From: Butyriboletus loyo
Taxonomy: Eukaryota; Basidiomycota; Agaricomycetes; Boletales; Boletaceae
Reading direction: 5' to 3'
NCBI GenBank assembly: GCA_038093515.1
Contig: JBBPSI010000007.1
Coordinates: forward strand, 276,808-340,807
DNA: 64,000 nt
Under the pieces are notes generated by a model. That model was not told where the DNA came from. It saw only the letters and a list, made by a program, of their open reading frames with translations, and made no database searches. The position numbers and the translations under genes are program-made. Of this stretch, positions 1-11,328 are shown in pieces. Numbering within the stretch: the first letter of the stretch is position 1; the number at the start of each line of letters is the position of its first letter.

Positions 1-209
1 CTGCGAGGTCAATATGTAGCCAACAGCATGCCACCCCTTTTGTCCACCCTATCGAACATCATGTGTCGCTTGGGACGGTACTTGATTCTAATTTGTGGGC
101 AACATTTCTTGTATTCTTGTGAAATGTATCAGATTTGTGAATGAAGATCAAAATCATATGATGGACAAAACTAAGACAGCCACGTAAAACATGGTTACCA
201 ACACGGATA

Positions 210-1431
210 TCAATCATCGTCATCATCGAGTTCCCCCATACGCTGTGGACGTTGCCCCTCCCCCTCGTTGAGTGTGCTGCCGAAGGGATCGTCGCCTTCC
301 AGGGCACGGCGTACATCTTCAGCCTTTTTATTACGTTTCGCCTCTGCTTTACGTTCCTCTTCCGCTTTCCGAGCGAGAAAGGCCTTGCTTCCAACCACCT
401 TTTCCGGATTCTTGCATAACTTTAGCCTGCGATCGACTTCCCGGACTGCCTCGACGTCCGGTGGATGTCCTGTGTGCGTGATCAAGATCTTTATTGCGTC
501 GACCGCACTCTGGAGTGTTTCTGGAGATGTCTCGCCAACCCCTGGTAATTTGGAGTCGAGCCATTTCTGTGCAAGAAGTGGAGAAGCGAACGACAGCGCT
601 GCGAGTGCTATTTGGGATGGCGCGTAGATGAGTTCGGCATCAGTGAAACGCGAGTTGCGGACGTGCTTGAGCGCTGTCTCGTATACGTCTCGTGACCTCT
701 GGTCCTCCATGATGTCTGACAACGACTGGAAGGGTATAAGCGGAAAAGCGGATGACTGGTGGGCGTCGCACCTGGAGGTCGAGCCAGAGGCCCCATAAGG
801 TGCGATGGGAGTGCCATACTGCAAAGTCGAAGCTCAGGCTTTGAGCAACAAGGAACTCCAAATCAAGAACATCGGAAGGGGATGTTCGAGGGATGTTGGA
901 CGTATATGAATCCAGAGATATAGGGTTGTTCGTCGTCTTGGTCGCCAAAAATAAGGCTGTCAACCTGGGATGCCGTCGCCTCATCAGTGAGGAGGAAAAT
1001 AACAACACTGACAAACGTACATGACATTCTTGGGATGCCAGTCCATGACGGTGTTTCTGAGATAGAAGCGTTTGAGATAGGATATTGCGGTGGCCTCGAC
1101 CTCCTCTGGGAACCGGAAGTGTCCACATAGCTGGGGAATCTTGGTGATGTACAGTTTGACGAGGAGGTGTTCCTCCTGAGCGTTCAGAAATGACACATTT
1201 GCTGACGATCCGGGCTGCACAAGTCAGTTGGTACGATTGCGTGGTGTGCGCTGACAGAGATACCTCGTCGGCCTCGAACGCATTCCTGATCGCTGCGCCG
1301 GCAGCAGAATTCAATGTCTCGCGGATCACAGCCAACTGTTCTGGTGAAAATCGCCAGCTCTTGAACTGCGTGCTGGCCTCATATAACGGTTTCTTTTCCG
1401 GTAATGAAGATGTGTCGGGTTGGGATGGCAT
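210..1431 (-). CDS. CCL1: Cyclin H / Ccl1, TFIIH kinase-module cyclin
   Basis: Regulatory cyclin of the CDK7/Kin28 kinase in TFIIH, which phosphorylates the RNA polymerase II C-terminal domain in the nucleus. The N-terminus has the family look (a YEASTQFKSWRFS stretch, then the first cyclin box with TYR-like 'FYLRNTVMDWHPKNVM'). The second half carries 'LEFLVAQSLSFDFAVWH' and the second cyclin fold, and the protein ends in a charged tail and an Asp run. At least three short introns are needed on the minus strand: after ...EADE, inside the NVM codon, and after ...DLQ. Phases were checked by eye and close cleanly. The start is the first ATG of the open frame. It is divergent from a small spliced gene at 1452 and from the Pol III gene RPC5 further on. 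Family assignment is confident; exact exon edges are inferred. Confidence 0.9.
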
Positions 1432-1451
1432 AGGAAGAACTGACAGTGGCT

Positions 1452-1822
1452 ATGTCCTTCAAAGCTTCACAATCCATCCTGTTTGCAAGGCAGCGACTTA
1501 CCTTTGGAGGAGTGAAGTAAGGTTCTGCTTTACTTAGCCAACAAAGTTATGTACTGGGGCCGATTGCCACCATATTTGTCTTGCAGTGTGAAAGGTCTGT
1601 TTCCAGTACAGGGACCCTTTTATCAGTGTAAATTCCGGACGTGTGAGTCGATGGTCTGAAGACGAGTTACTGCCCCTCCACCCATCGGCCTGGTACCATA
1701 ATTTTCACACCGGCCGCACCACCGCGGAACTCTTGTGGGATGCCGCACGCTACCACAACATAAACGGCGCTCCGTTGCCCTCTGATCCGTCCACGCGTCG
1801 TTCGTTCCCTGGATCGGCTTAA
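1452..1822 (+). CDS. Small spliced gene, 91-residue protein, possibly mitochondrial
   Basis: Not recognised. Two exons, 1452-1516 and 1612-1822, join in phase (65 + 211 = 276 nt) around an intron with a GTAAGG donor. The N-terminus (MSFKASQSILFARQRLTF) is basic, rich in Ser/Leu and free of acidic residues, as in a mitochondrial presequence. Exon 2 is rich in Trp, Tyr and His (for example 'LHPSAWYHNFHTGRTT') and ends in a stop shortly before the RPC5 gene. The amino-acid mix is protein-like and differs from the shadow frames on the other strand. It starts only 20 bases from the cyclin H start codon, so the two would share a tiny divergent promoter. Alternative acceptors exist at 1586 and 1606. 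Function is not inferred beyond possible mitochondrial targeting. Confidence 0.55.
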
Positions 1823-2091
1823 AAGACATCGACTTTTCTTAGCAGCGTCAACGAGCCGCACGTCGAGCGTGGTTTCGCCCGCACCGGTAAACCCCTTTGA
1901 CGATGAGCATAGAAAATCTATGTCTTGAGCCTTCGCGCCTCCAGAAGAATGGTTCAATAGAATACATCCGCTGCTCCGCCTCCGCCCGAACCCCCAGATC
2001 GACGAAGGACGCTCTTGTAATAATCGTCATTTTGTCGATCTTTCTCGGTACAGATCTGGGCCAATGGCTGCTTTCCCACGATAGCTCTGCG
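1823..2091. promoter_or_regulatory. Spacer upstream of RPC5
   Basis: No gene is supported here. An open frame runs in phase into RPC5 from an upstream ATG near 1903, but the encoded stretch lacks any likeness to RPC5 N-termini. It is read as leader and promoter sequence. Confidence 0.4.
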
Positions 2092-3044
2092 ATGGAACTC
2101 GAGAACGACGAGCTCGTGAGCGTTCTCCCGGTCCACTACTCGGACAGGTTGAGTCCGAACCTGCACATCCATCAGTTCCCGCTTCTGAATCGACCTCTCC
2201 AAGCACCCCCGTCAGCAATCGTCAGTGGAAAGCGGATCCACGCCCGCGTCAAGCCCGTGTCGCGTAAGATCGAGATCCATGTGCCAGTTGATGCGCGCCC
2301 TGAAGTATGGAATAACGAGAAAAGCAAGGAACTTGGGGTTGCACAACGCGAGGACGACCGCGAGAAGAATCAAGAGGATCAAATGAAGCAGAGGGAAGGG
2401 GGAGAACCCAGGCTGACAGACAACCGATTGCGGAGTGACGCCATTCCTCAATGTGGTGCCTATATGCTCGGAGTCGTGCGAGACGGTGAGAAGTCCAAGG
2501 GGTATCTGATGGTGTGATCCTTTCTGATCGAACCACAAGGCCGATTACACCTTGTGCCTATCAATGAAACCCACCAATTTCGACCAACCTTGACTTATCT
2601 TGACATCGTATCTCGGAAGGCGCGACATTCAAGGGGGATTGGGTCTGACTCTGAAAGCGATGATGGCCCACCCCCGGACCCGGATGAGGTTCTCCCAGTG
2701 GTCACTGCCCCGAAGAAAGAGAAGAAAGCGGCGGACGCAAAAGAGGTGCAGGTTTCTGCTCGCAAATCAGGAGACGACAAAAGCTTTCAAGGCGGGATGT
2801 CAGCCGCTCGGCGAGAAATGTTGCTCGCCATAAGGGCCGAGGAAGACGAGCCATGGCAGCCTGTCCAATTTTGCGATGGAGAGGTGCTCACACTATACCT
2901 AATGGGCGAGCATGTCCATTCTAACACACTACACAGACCGCAGATTCCAACCAAGTGTTTGAGTCCATGTTCTCGCGAAACGAAGGCCTTCTTGAATGTA
3001 AAACGGAGATTACTTCATATGTGAAATCGATAAAGGGCTTGTGA
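2092..3044 (+). CDS. RPC37: RNA polymerase III subunit RPC5/Rpc37 (Sin-like family)
   Basis: Subunit of RNA polymerase III that pairs with Rpc53 and acts in initiation, termination and re-initiation on tRNA and 5S genes. Three exons, 2092-2485, 2540-2883 and 2937-3044, sum to 846 nt (281 residues). Family hallmarks: the opening 'ELVSVLPVHYSDRLSP', the 'QFPLLNRPL' strand, 'ARVKPVSRKIEIHVPVD', and across intron 1 'RLHLVPINETHQFRPTLTYLD', typical of Sin-like proteins. A central acidic and Lys-rich linker (SDSESDDGPPPDPDE) follows, then a short C-terminal helix region. This is shorter than metazoan RPC5 and fits the fungal Rpc37 form. The ATG at 2092 is chosen because homologous sequence begins there; an in-frame ATG exists upstream at about 1903. 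Confidence 0.92.
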
Positions 3045-3185
3045 TCTACTACCCAGTGCTAATGATCCTAAGGGTGAACTTGCCGAGGTTGAGCGTTGAG
3101 TACTTGAGCATGCAGAACTTAGTACTGTCACTTTGATCCGTAGATATCAGCTTCTACGCACGCAGCCACAAGCTTTGACTTCTCC

Positions 3186-6100
3186 ATGTCCACCAGCGAG
3201 ACAGACTCAGAGCCCGAGCCCGAGCTCGTCACTGACACCGTCACCAGTTTGATAGCATTCGCCCACTTGTCTGCGACGCGACCGAGCCATACTCCAACAG
3301 GCCAGAGGACTGTCAGCTGGGCTGTGGATACCCTTGCGACACTTGACTTTCGACTTGTCCGCAAGGTATGCCATCGTAATCTCAAAAAGTTCTTCCATAA
3401 ACCAATGTATAGGATACCGCGCTTCATGGCCTCATTCAAAATTGTGCTAGCACGATACTTGCCTTGTTCAATACTGTGCTCCAACAGGAACTAGCCGCTG
3501 ACAGTCCTTGCGGCTTCATCCCAGACGTCGCCAGCATACGTGCGTCATGCGATTCTTCCCATCCTCTGTACTCACTCGTTTCCCCTGACCGATCCAGTCA
3601 GACCCTCATTTCTCCATCTTCTCTTTCAGTACCGCCGACTCTTTCGTGTCTTCGCAACGCGGGATTTCAAACTGGGCTCTGCATCCCTAACGATTGTATG
3701 CTGGGTGGACGTCGTCTTGGCTAGGCTCGGCGACGTTGCCGCATTCATAGCGGCAGGCCTTGATGGGGATCACCCCGACCAGTCACTTCCCGAATCCTTG
3801 AAGGCACAAAGAGATGAAGATAACCTTCGTGCCGCAATACAGCTACCAGGTAGGACATGTTCTACCGAAACGTGGACGTATCTCATGCAACGTAGACAAC
3901 TGGGATATGCTTCCATCTATGCTTTTGTCAGAGCGCGTGTCAGTTGCCACAAAACGGTTGTCCATAAGGCTGATGTTGGGGAGGTATATTCTCTATCCCG
4001 CGTTGTCGGGACTTGTAGATGCGGACAACAAGTCAGTCATCTGCAAAGCACAATCAGAGCAATATCAGATCACGGCGCTTTTCATAGCATACACAGCTTG
4101 CTTCCCACGTTTGCGGAATTTGTAAGACAAAGTGCGGCTCGGGTGGACGGGCTGCGTTCAGTATTGGAATCCGGCTTGCGGTACCTCTTACTGCAGGAGC
4201 GCCTCACAAGCGCAATGGCGATTTCCCTGTTTGCGGTGAGCAAATTTCGCGTTCTTTGCTCAACAATTCGTGTCTAGACGACTATCATCCTAGGCCGCTG
4301 ACATTGTACAAGATTCGACCATCAACCCGGAACGTGGGGTCGCCTTCCGTCCTCAAATGATGACCGCCGCCATGCAGCTTCTGCGATTCGTTCTGAATGA
4401 GGGAGGAAATCCTACCCAAATGAACATTCTGAGTCCTTTGGATCATCTGGATATTCCCACAAGCGTCATCTTACGATGGGGGATTGTTCCACAATGGGCA
4501 TGGAGCATTTGGCCGGAATATTGCACCTTGCATGCGGACACGATCACGTGCCTTGTACGTTCTTTATCTTTTGAAGACAAGCACATCTTAGGGCTTTAGA
4601 CCACGGCGTACATTCGACATCACGGAGTAGGCCCGGGGTCATTATTAGAAGTCTTAGATGTGCAGTCTACCCATGGTAGGTCGAGTAACCAAGCAGCGAT
4701 GATCAGCGTGATGACCGTGAGACGGTATGTTACACGCTGGGGCATCCCGCTGACATTCTCTAGGACCTTGTCTTTCGATTCATTTCGGTACTCTCCGTTA
4801 GCAGACACTCCAAGCAACTCTCAACAAGCATGATGAGCGTACTTCATGGAAGCTGCCGATTGATCTGTCAGTGGATGAACCGGGACTCGTGTGGAATTCA
4901 AAATTCGAAGGAATGCTGCAAAGCATTGATTATTCTCTTTGGCTACTTATCACAGAATGAACAACACCTTACTTGTGAGTATCCGATTTCGGTTTCCCGA
5001 CGCGCGGTAGAGGCGGCAGCAGTGAATGAGCTAGTCATCGAGTGCCTGGCACTTATGGGTCAGCAATGCGCGCGCGAAGCCTGGACGGCAGCCACGGAGG
5101 ATGATAACTTTTACTTTCTTAAAGCCCTTGGTCAGAGTATGGTTCTAATTTCTCTTCGGTGATAGGACGCTGAACGAATCCAGGTTTTATACAGACGAAG
5201 ACGTAAGTATTCAATGAGAAATGACCATCCTGAATGTCACAATCCAGTTGACACAGGACATTGTCCCAGGATAATCTCCCAAAGTCCAGGGAACTTTATG
5301 CGGCACAACTGATGCAATTCCTTGTCGTTATGATGTCCAAAGGAGTCCGACCATTGGACCTGGATGTATTCGTCGAGTTTACAGATGCGGTGGGGGAGCG
5401 AGTTCTTAAAATGCCGCTGAACGACAGGGGGATCCTTTGCGAAACATTCCTCATATGTCTCGCAACTGCAAATTTATCCGGAATCGATTTGCCATGCTAC
5501 AAAGTCAACGTGGCTGCTGACGAGGAGGCTATATGGCGTATCGGGATGTATAGCGGAGATACGAACCTCTTCCTAGCGTGTAAGTACGCATTACCGAGTG
5601 CGATGTCAGCTGAATCCAGAGTTGCCAAGCTGCTTTTTCACTGTACATCACTTCTGCACTCGTCAGCGTCGAGCCGCTGACCTACCTAGAGGGCTTGGAA
5701 CACTTGCTGGATATGGCCTTACTGATATGTTCGCGGCACTATCCTCGCGAGGATGAACCCTTGGCATTTATCGTCCTCCCTACGATATGCGATGCATTGG
5801 CGCGCTTATTAGAGCACAGAGACGACATTGCCGGTAAGCACCAACTGATAGAGAGAGCAACGTTGCCGAGCGTTTTCTAGGGATATACACCTGGACAACC
5901 GCGAGAATATCGACGCTTGGCAGTGTCTTGCGGTCCTTGGGTGACAGGGCGGATTTGGCGCGTGACGGATACAGCGCATTGCTGAAAGGCAGACTCTCGT
6001 CGACAGCGTTGAGGAGGGTGCTACGGGAGGTATGTGCGAACAAGTGCATGAAGCTAAGTGTATGGCTAACTGTGCAACAGATGGACGGGGAGGCAAAGGC

Positions 6101-6191
6101 AAATGGGGGGACGAGGGAGGGGAGGGAATACGAGCTCGTGTTTTGTAGATTCGATGGGTTCTCTCACTTGTTGTATGTAACAGCGGTGTGA
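3186..6191 (+). CDS. Uncharacterised large multi-exon protein, mostly helical
   Basis: Not recognised. About ten or more short exons can be chained from the ATG at 3186 to a TGA at 6189-6191. Examples are a GTATGC donor near 3367, a phase-1 intron at about 4112-4164 linking 'TACFP' to 'LLESGLRYLL', and a GTACGT donor near 4555. The translated pieces are rich in Leu, Ala and Ile with helix-like spacing (for example 'LRYLLLQERLTSAMAISLFA', 'ELVIECLALMGQQ'). This recalls HEAT/ARM-repeat or karyopherin-like proteins, but no diagnostic motif was seen and that label is only a guess. The N-terminus has an acidic Ser/Glu/Pro patch. Some joints between 4700 and 5300 are unresolved, so two genes or a damaged copy cannot be excluded. 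It ends 78 bases before the next gene's chosen start. Confidence 0.55.
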
Positions 6192-6269
6192 CGTTACATT
6201 CCAGTGTCACATTGCATCACGGTCTGGCTCCGAGCAAGATTAACTTACTCCTCGACGTCCTCGCTGTCG

Positions 6270-7575
6270 ATGTCGATGTCGTCGCCCTTCGCGCTCAGCT
6301 ATCGTCGTCGATCCCACTCAGCATCCTCGCCATCGCCGTCCCCAGCGCCCGCATCTTCGTGGCGACCTGCCCACAAGCGCGCCCACTCGTCCCACCGCGA
6401 CACCCCCACGCTCCCCGACTCGCAGCAATGTCACCTCGATATCTGGAGGACTGGAAAGAGGCTTCGCCGAGACATTTTCGTACGTGTCCCCTTGTACCTC
6501 CGTCTGTCGTCGTTCCCCTCACCTCCTCTGTCCCCCTCTTCAGCCTGCTCAAGCAACTCGGAGCTCCACGCCCGCCTCCGCAGACAGTCGTACTACGAGC
6601 TCGAGTTCCTCTGCCCCACATACACCCCTCTTCCCTGCGTCGTCCGCAGACTTCCCTCTTTTCCCCACTCATCCACTCTGCGGAGGCAATCTATCCGCCC
6701 GCAATCCCCGTTGCCCCTCTTCCACCGTGTCACTTCTCCACGATGACACATGCGAATCCTCCCAATCGGAACTTGCTCGGCTCCGATCTGCAGCTTTTTC
6801 CGAGCTTCAGCGGAGTGTCGAAGAGAACGGCGAGGGTTTCATCAAGCGCATGCGCAAGTTCGAAGACTCACGCTCCAGATCCGCACAACACTCTCGTGCA
6901 AGAGGCATCGAGAGGCGTCGCAGAAAGCGCCATTCCCCCAGCGTACCTACAACCAGTACCGCCGGGAAAAGTATCGTATCAGACGATGACGATGACGTCT
7001 TGTTCCTTTCGAGCGCTCTCGATGCTCAACTGTTACATTCAAGACAAAAGCGTTCGTCTAGCCTGGGAGCGATGGACGATAGTGACTTTCAGTTCCAGGG
7101 CGAGACCAACTCATCTGGTCGACTCTCCCCCATTTTTAGCACCTTCAACCCCTTCCCATTCACTCGCTATGCATCGCATGTTCAACCTAACACCAGCAAT
7201 CAGTTTACGGAACTATCCACCTCATTCAGCACATCTTTTGACTTTACAAAATCTCTCCATACCAATGAGTTCAAATCAGCCCTGTCTCGTTCCTCCTCCG
7301 ACTCTCTTGCGTCAACGGCGGACGTGTCTCTATCAAGTTCATACGCAGAGGATGTCAACTACCTCTCATCCTCATCCATGGTCTCTCCACCTCATTCACC
7401 TTTTCATCTATCAGCTGGTGCTATATTAAACTCCGCTTCTAGCGCGGAGAAAGCAATAGCGGCCCTTACTTTAGCAATGGCAAATGGAGCTGGCGGCCTC
7501 GGAGACTATGAGGCAGTCAGAGCATTGAATGTTTCGTCAACAGATGAATCACAGGTCGGAGAACTGTGGCATTAA
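6270..7575 (+). CDS. Uncharacterised Ser-rich basidiomycete protein
   Basis: Not recognised. Two exons, 6270-6479 and 6544-7575, join in phase 0 at a GTACGT donor and CTTCAG acceptor (413 residues). The protein is largely low-complexity: Ser/Pro/Arg-rich ends, a basic patch (RRRRKRH), an acidic run (DDDDDV) and many Ser clusters. One segment looks folded and possibly conserved: 'SELARLRSAAFSELQRSVEE' followed by 'NGEGFIKRMRKFE', near the middle. A basic patch beside acidic residues suggests a nuclear protein, which is inference only. In-frame ATGs at 6204 and 6276 are alternative starts. It is followed by a long AT-rich 3' region. Confidence 0.68.
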
Positions 7576-8280
7576 ATGCTTCTGCACCCACCGGTTCTAC
7601 TGCAAAGTATACTTCGTAAACTCATGGTAACCACTCTGGCCCTCTCGCAGCGAAGTTTTACCGTCAGTAAATTTCTTGTTTATTTCTAATCGTCGAACGG
7701 GCGCTCGTACATGGACCCAAGAAAAACCGGCTAGCCATACTGCGTTAATATCATGCATCGTGTTGTACCCAGCCAGAAGCCAATTTGTCTATACCACCAT
7801 GAACTTTTGGTTCCTTCCCCTTGAAATCTCATTCATGGGGTTGCAAACAAATAAATTACGTGTAGAATGCTTTCTTTTCTCTTTCGATATGTCCTCTGAA
7901 GTCCCTCGTGTATGTATCATGACCTGTGTAAATATTGTAACTCGTCAAGGAGAACTTGAACTTTGGGATTTGATTTTGTAGAATATGCAGAGGGTTAGAA
8001 TGATGAATTCTATGTGTTCCCCTATAGTACTCGTCTATCCATAATGTTATCGAGTAGCTACTAGATCTATGAGGCCGAATGTAGCTTGTACTTATTTGGT
8101 CTACACTTTCCCAACAGATTTGAACGTAATCCATGAATCTGCAGAATGGCAGGGACGGGCACAATATCATGTATTCGCCTTACGATCACGATATAATCCG
8201 GTGCATAAGGCAGCACAAGTCATGATTGCATTGCCTTGGAGCAGGACAGGCATGTCACCACTGAGCGGTCTCCTCGAGGC
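7576..8280. other. AT-rich spacer between convergent genes
   Basis: Both flanking genes end here, so it probably holds their two 3' untranslated regions. No spliced frame on either strand gave convincing protein. No repeat or RNA gene was noticed. Confidence 0.5.
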
Positions 8281-9887
8281 TCAGCAAGTAGATAAATCCT
8301 GCCTTTCCTCCAACTCCGTCCGTAAATCTTCTATGATTTTCTCAGCAGATATGCGCCGTCTCAACTCTGCTTGGTACAGTTCTTCTGCCCTTTGACGAGC
8401 TCGCGCCTCCATCATCAACTGTTCCCTCATCCCTTATTATGAACAGATGAAGTCGATTCCGAGATGCCAAGAACACCTGCTTACCAGAAACGAGCTTCCC
8501 GAGGCTGGGCGGCACATAAAGATGGGAGGCCACGGGCACCCAGGGTAAGGTGAAGACTTCCGGAATGTCGAGCATATAGAACTCTTCGTCGGAATCCAGG
8601 TGAATACTGCTGCTGTCAAGGGATGCCGTTTGGGAGAAGGTCACTGATCGATTATCCTTTGACGGACTACTGAGGCTCATAGCCTCTGCCTGCTCAGTTA
8701 CGGGCAACTCTGTCAATTTCGTATGTCTGCTATGAACAGAATCCTCTCGTGAAGGCGAGATGGAAAATGTTGGCGGAGAGGACCCAGAGGGTTGCAGCAA
8801 GTCAAGATGATATGCGCGAACGCCGGCCAGTCCGTCACTGGGAGGGGCTTGGCCCACATGGGGATCCGGACTTGATGTTGATGGAGCTTCCATGTCCACG
8901 CCAGGAACAATGGACTGGTCAGTTCCACCATCAGAAGGCAGTACCGAGCCTTTGTGACCTAGTTTCTTCCCTGAGGCATCCGCACCCGCGGGCAAGGCAT
9001 TCTCAAACTCCATTCGAGTCGAAAAAGAACCCCATGGAGAAACGTTGACTATTGTTTCTTGTGATTGTGAAATGTTGATGATGGTCGTTGTTTCGTTCCT
9101 CACGAGGTCAGCGTCGGGAGAGTTTCTCTGGGTTATCGCTTCAAGCTGGATACTAGATGAAACAGACTCGCCGCCTTTCCGGGTATCGCGCAAAAGCATC
9201 TGGCTGAAGCAAGCGTCTTCATTGATTCCCAAAAGTGGCAGAGTACCTTGAGATTGTCGCATTCGAGCCCATTCCTCCATCAAATCTCTTTTCGCATTTT
9301 CGTCTGTAAGGTCAACGACCTTTCTTCGGCGTCCCCTGGGCTGTTTAACTGAGTGTGAACCAACCATCTCGTTCGGAGTGGACAATATGACAGAGCCAGC
9401 AGGCGGCTCGCTCAGTAGATTTCCTGCGCCGTCCGGACCTGCCAGATGCGTATAGATATCTGAGCTACGTCTGTTGATAAAAGGATGGATCTTGCGCGCA
9501 AGTCGGGCGGAAATTCGTGTTGGCAGGGCATACTCCATGTTTGTTATGGGCGAACCAACCCTCGATCGAGAGCGTCTACACGATTGTAGTTGTGTGGAGA
9601 GTTGAGACGAGCTGGGTGCAGCAGGAGTGGACGACGATCTTTTGCGTCGCTTCCGAGGACGCTGTTCACTGGGATCAGCAATTGGCTCTGTCACCGAGGC
9701 TGAGATGCTAGCCATGCAATCTGCTTTGGATGTAGCACAGGATGAAGAGTCACGCTTGCGTCCGCGAGCTACGAGTCGAGTTGGACTGGTCATCGACGCG
9801 ATGGCGACCGTGCTCACTAATCACGATACTTGGCAAGCTCGGTGGTGGTATGTCTTCGACATTCAAGAATGAGGACTCTGTAGACAT
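8281..9887 (-). CDS. Uncharacterised protein with basic N-terminus and C-terminal coiled coil
   Basis: Not recognised. The preferred model has exons 9754-9887, 8485-9707 and 8281-8432 (1509 nt, 502 residues). The N-terminus is Ser/Pro-rich with a bipartite basic patch (RPRKRRKRSSS) that looks like a nuclear localisation signal; a second basic patch (PRGRRRK) follows. The centre is acidic and Ser/Thr-rich. A short ordered stretch contains 'LDIPEVFTLPWVPVASHLYVP'. The last exon encodes a strongly helical, charged segment (REQLMMEARARQRAEELYQ onward) that should form a coiled coil. An alternative start at 9793 without the first intron also keeps frame, but reads less naturally. It is likely nuclear; function unknown. 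Confidence 0.72.
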
Positions 9888-9914
9888 CAAGGACGTCTGT
9901 GATGGACTGTGTAC

Positions 9915-10108
9915 TCACTTGGTTTCTTTGACCGTAAAGACTCTGCGATGACGAACGTCAATGCGACGAGCGTCACGGGAAGTGGCACGGTATGATTTAC
10001 TTACCCAGCCTCGAACTTTCCCGTCGACTCACGGGCACGGTCTGTGGTCTTTCGTTCTGCGGAGGAGTCCAGATTCAGGTCAATAGTTAATGTAGTGGCA
10101 ACACGCAT
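9915..10108 (-). CDS. Possible 43-codon spliced ORF (or upstream ORF of the next gene)
   Basis: Two exons, 10005-10108 and 9915-9942, join in phase 2 (132 nt) at a perfect GTAAGT donor and a TCGCAG acceptor. The product begins MRVATTLTIDLNLDSS and ends 'GVFTVKETK'. It lies between the J-protein gene and the coiled-coil gene at 8281-9887 and could be an upstream ORF in that gene's spliced leader. No family is recognised. Support is only the good splice signals and the protein-like composition. Confidence 0.3.
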
Positions 10109-10245
10109 GGTACAGGGTCGTGGCTACACAGATCAAATGAACGACAAACAACCTTGTGAATTTGGTACAACGTGATCGAATGACTTGGAGACAATGTCTA
10201 CCATGCAGGTATCCTACTGTTACACTGAGCGCAAATCCAACATAG

Positions 10246-11156
10246 CTACAGGGCGGAACCCAGCACCTTGATGGCGAGCGCACGGAGAATCTGGACAAAT
10301 ATTCAGTCTCATACCGGACGATGGATATGTTGAGGCATACCTCTGCTTTCTGGGTCGCTCCAAGTTCCGAGAATACTGCGGCGACGCATTTGCCTTTGGC
10401 GTCTCGTATGGCTCCGATTCGGTTACCAGCAACAGCACCAAGCATAAAACCTGGTACGTTGGCCACGATGAAACCTAGACCTGTGAATGAAGTGAAGGGA
10501 TGATTCATATCTTATGTGGAGCTGGCTCACCTCCACCACATGCAGCGCCGAGGTAAGACCACCATGGTGTGTGCCGTTCCACTTCGGGGCGAAGGAGCTT
10601 GGCCCGGTTCAGCCGGTGGCCATGAAAATGCAAACTGATCACGTACCTCGTCGAAAACGTCAGCAAAGACATTCTCGGCATCTGGCCTCTGCTTCTGCCC
10701 ATTGTTCTGGGATCCGTCGTCCGTGGCTGCACCACCAAACATACTAGCGAACTGGCGGGGGGAGTTCGACGAGGCCTTCGGGTCAGCGCTCTTGTCCGTC
10801 TGAGATTTTGAGGAATAGAGAATGTCATATTCCTTTCTTCGAATAGAGTCGGAGAGGACATAGTATGCATCTGCAACTGCCTAACAATGGTGGAGACATG
10901 AGTTGACTCTGATACTCTTCCTCGAGGAGTAAAGGGCTACCTGGAATTTCTCTTTGGCAGCTTTCTTCTCAGCATCAGTTGCCTTTGTCAGCCTGTCAGG
11001 ATGCGTTCTACGAGACCAGGATGAGCAGATGGCACGTCATTGAGGAGCTGGCGTTCATCACCTCAGAGACTCTCTTCTGTAGGCCTGCCTGATCTCTTCC
11101 GAAGAGGCTGATTTCTGTACGCCAAGGATACTGTAGTAGTCGGGAAACGCGGACAT
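10246..11156 (-). CDS. J-domain (DnaJ-like) protein with glycine-rich hydrophobic hairpin
   Basis: Hsp40 co-chaperone that would stimulate an Hsp70 partner. The N-terminal J domain opens MSAFPDYYSILGVQKSASSE and holds the key HPD motif (in THPDRL), with a following helix ending 'DAYYVLSDSIRRKEYD'. A disordered linker follows. The C-terminal part contains 'PWWSYLGAACGGGLGFIVAN' and a Gly-rich hydrophobic stretch (PGFMLGAVAGNRIGAIRDAKG), possibly a membrane-inserting glycine-zipper hairpin. It ends 'ILRALAIKVLGSAL'. Five introns are needed and each phase checks by eye; one splits the J domain just before the HPD motif. Cellular site is not clear; no signal peptide is seen. Confidence 0.9.
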
Positions 11157-11328
11157 GGTGGGAGTGCAAGGGAGAGAGCGAAAGTTGTGACATGCTGCTC
11201 AGCGCCTGCAGCCATTTCGATCGAATATTGCACTCAAGGAAAGCACGTGATTGCTCTGCAAAATACGCAGTAGAAATCGAATTAAACACTGCCATCAAAG
11301 TAAAAATACGATGTATAGAAAAACAAGT

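Noticed and set aside
1..209. Possible coding sequence upstream of the cyclin H end
   Set aside because: It is downstream of the cyclin H stop on the minus strand and AT-rich; the open frames there are short and unconvincing. Likely 3' untranslated sequence.
3186..6191. Naming the large helical protein an importin or exportin
   Set aside because: Leu-rich helices alone are not diagnostic, and no karyopherin motif could be pointed to.
6188..7429. A 413-codon plus-strand frame overlapping the Ser-rich gene
   Set aside because: It is Pro/His/Leu-rich shadow sequence; the spliced frame 6270-7575 has a stronger pattern, with a structured segment and nuclear-type patches.
8342..9793. Simpler model of the coiled-coil gene starting at 9793
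   Set aside because: It also keeps frame, but the spliced start at 9887 gives a more natural N-terminus and uses good splice signals. Kept only as an alternative.
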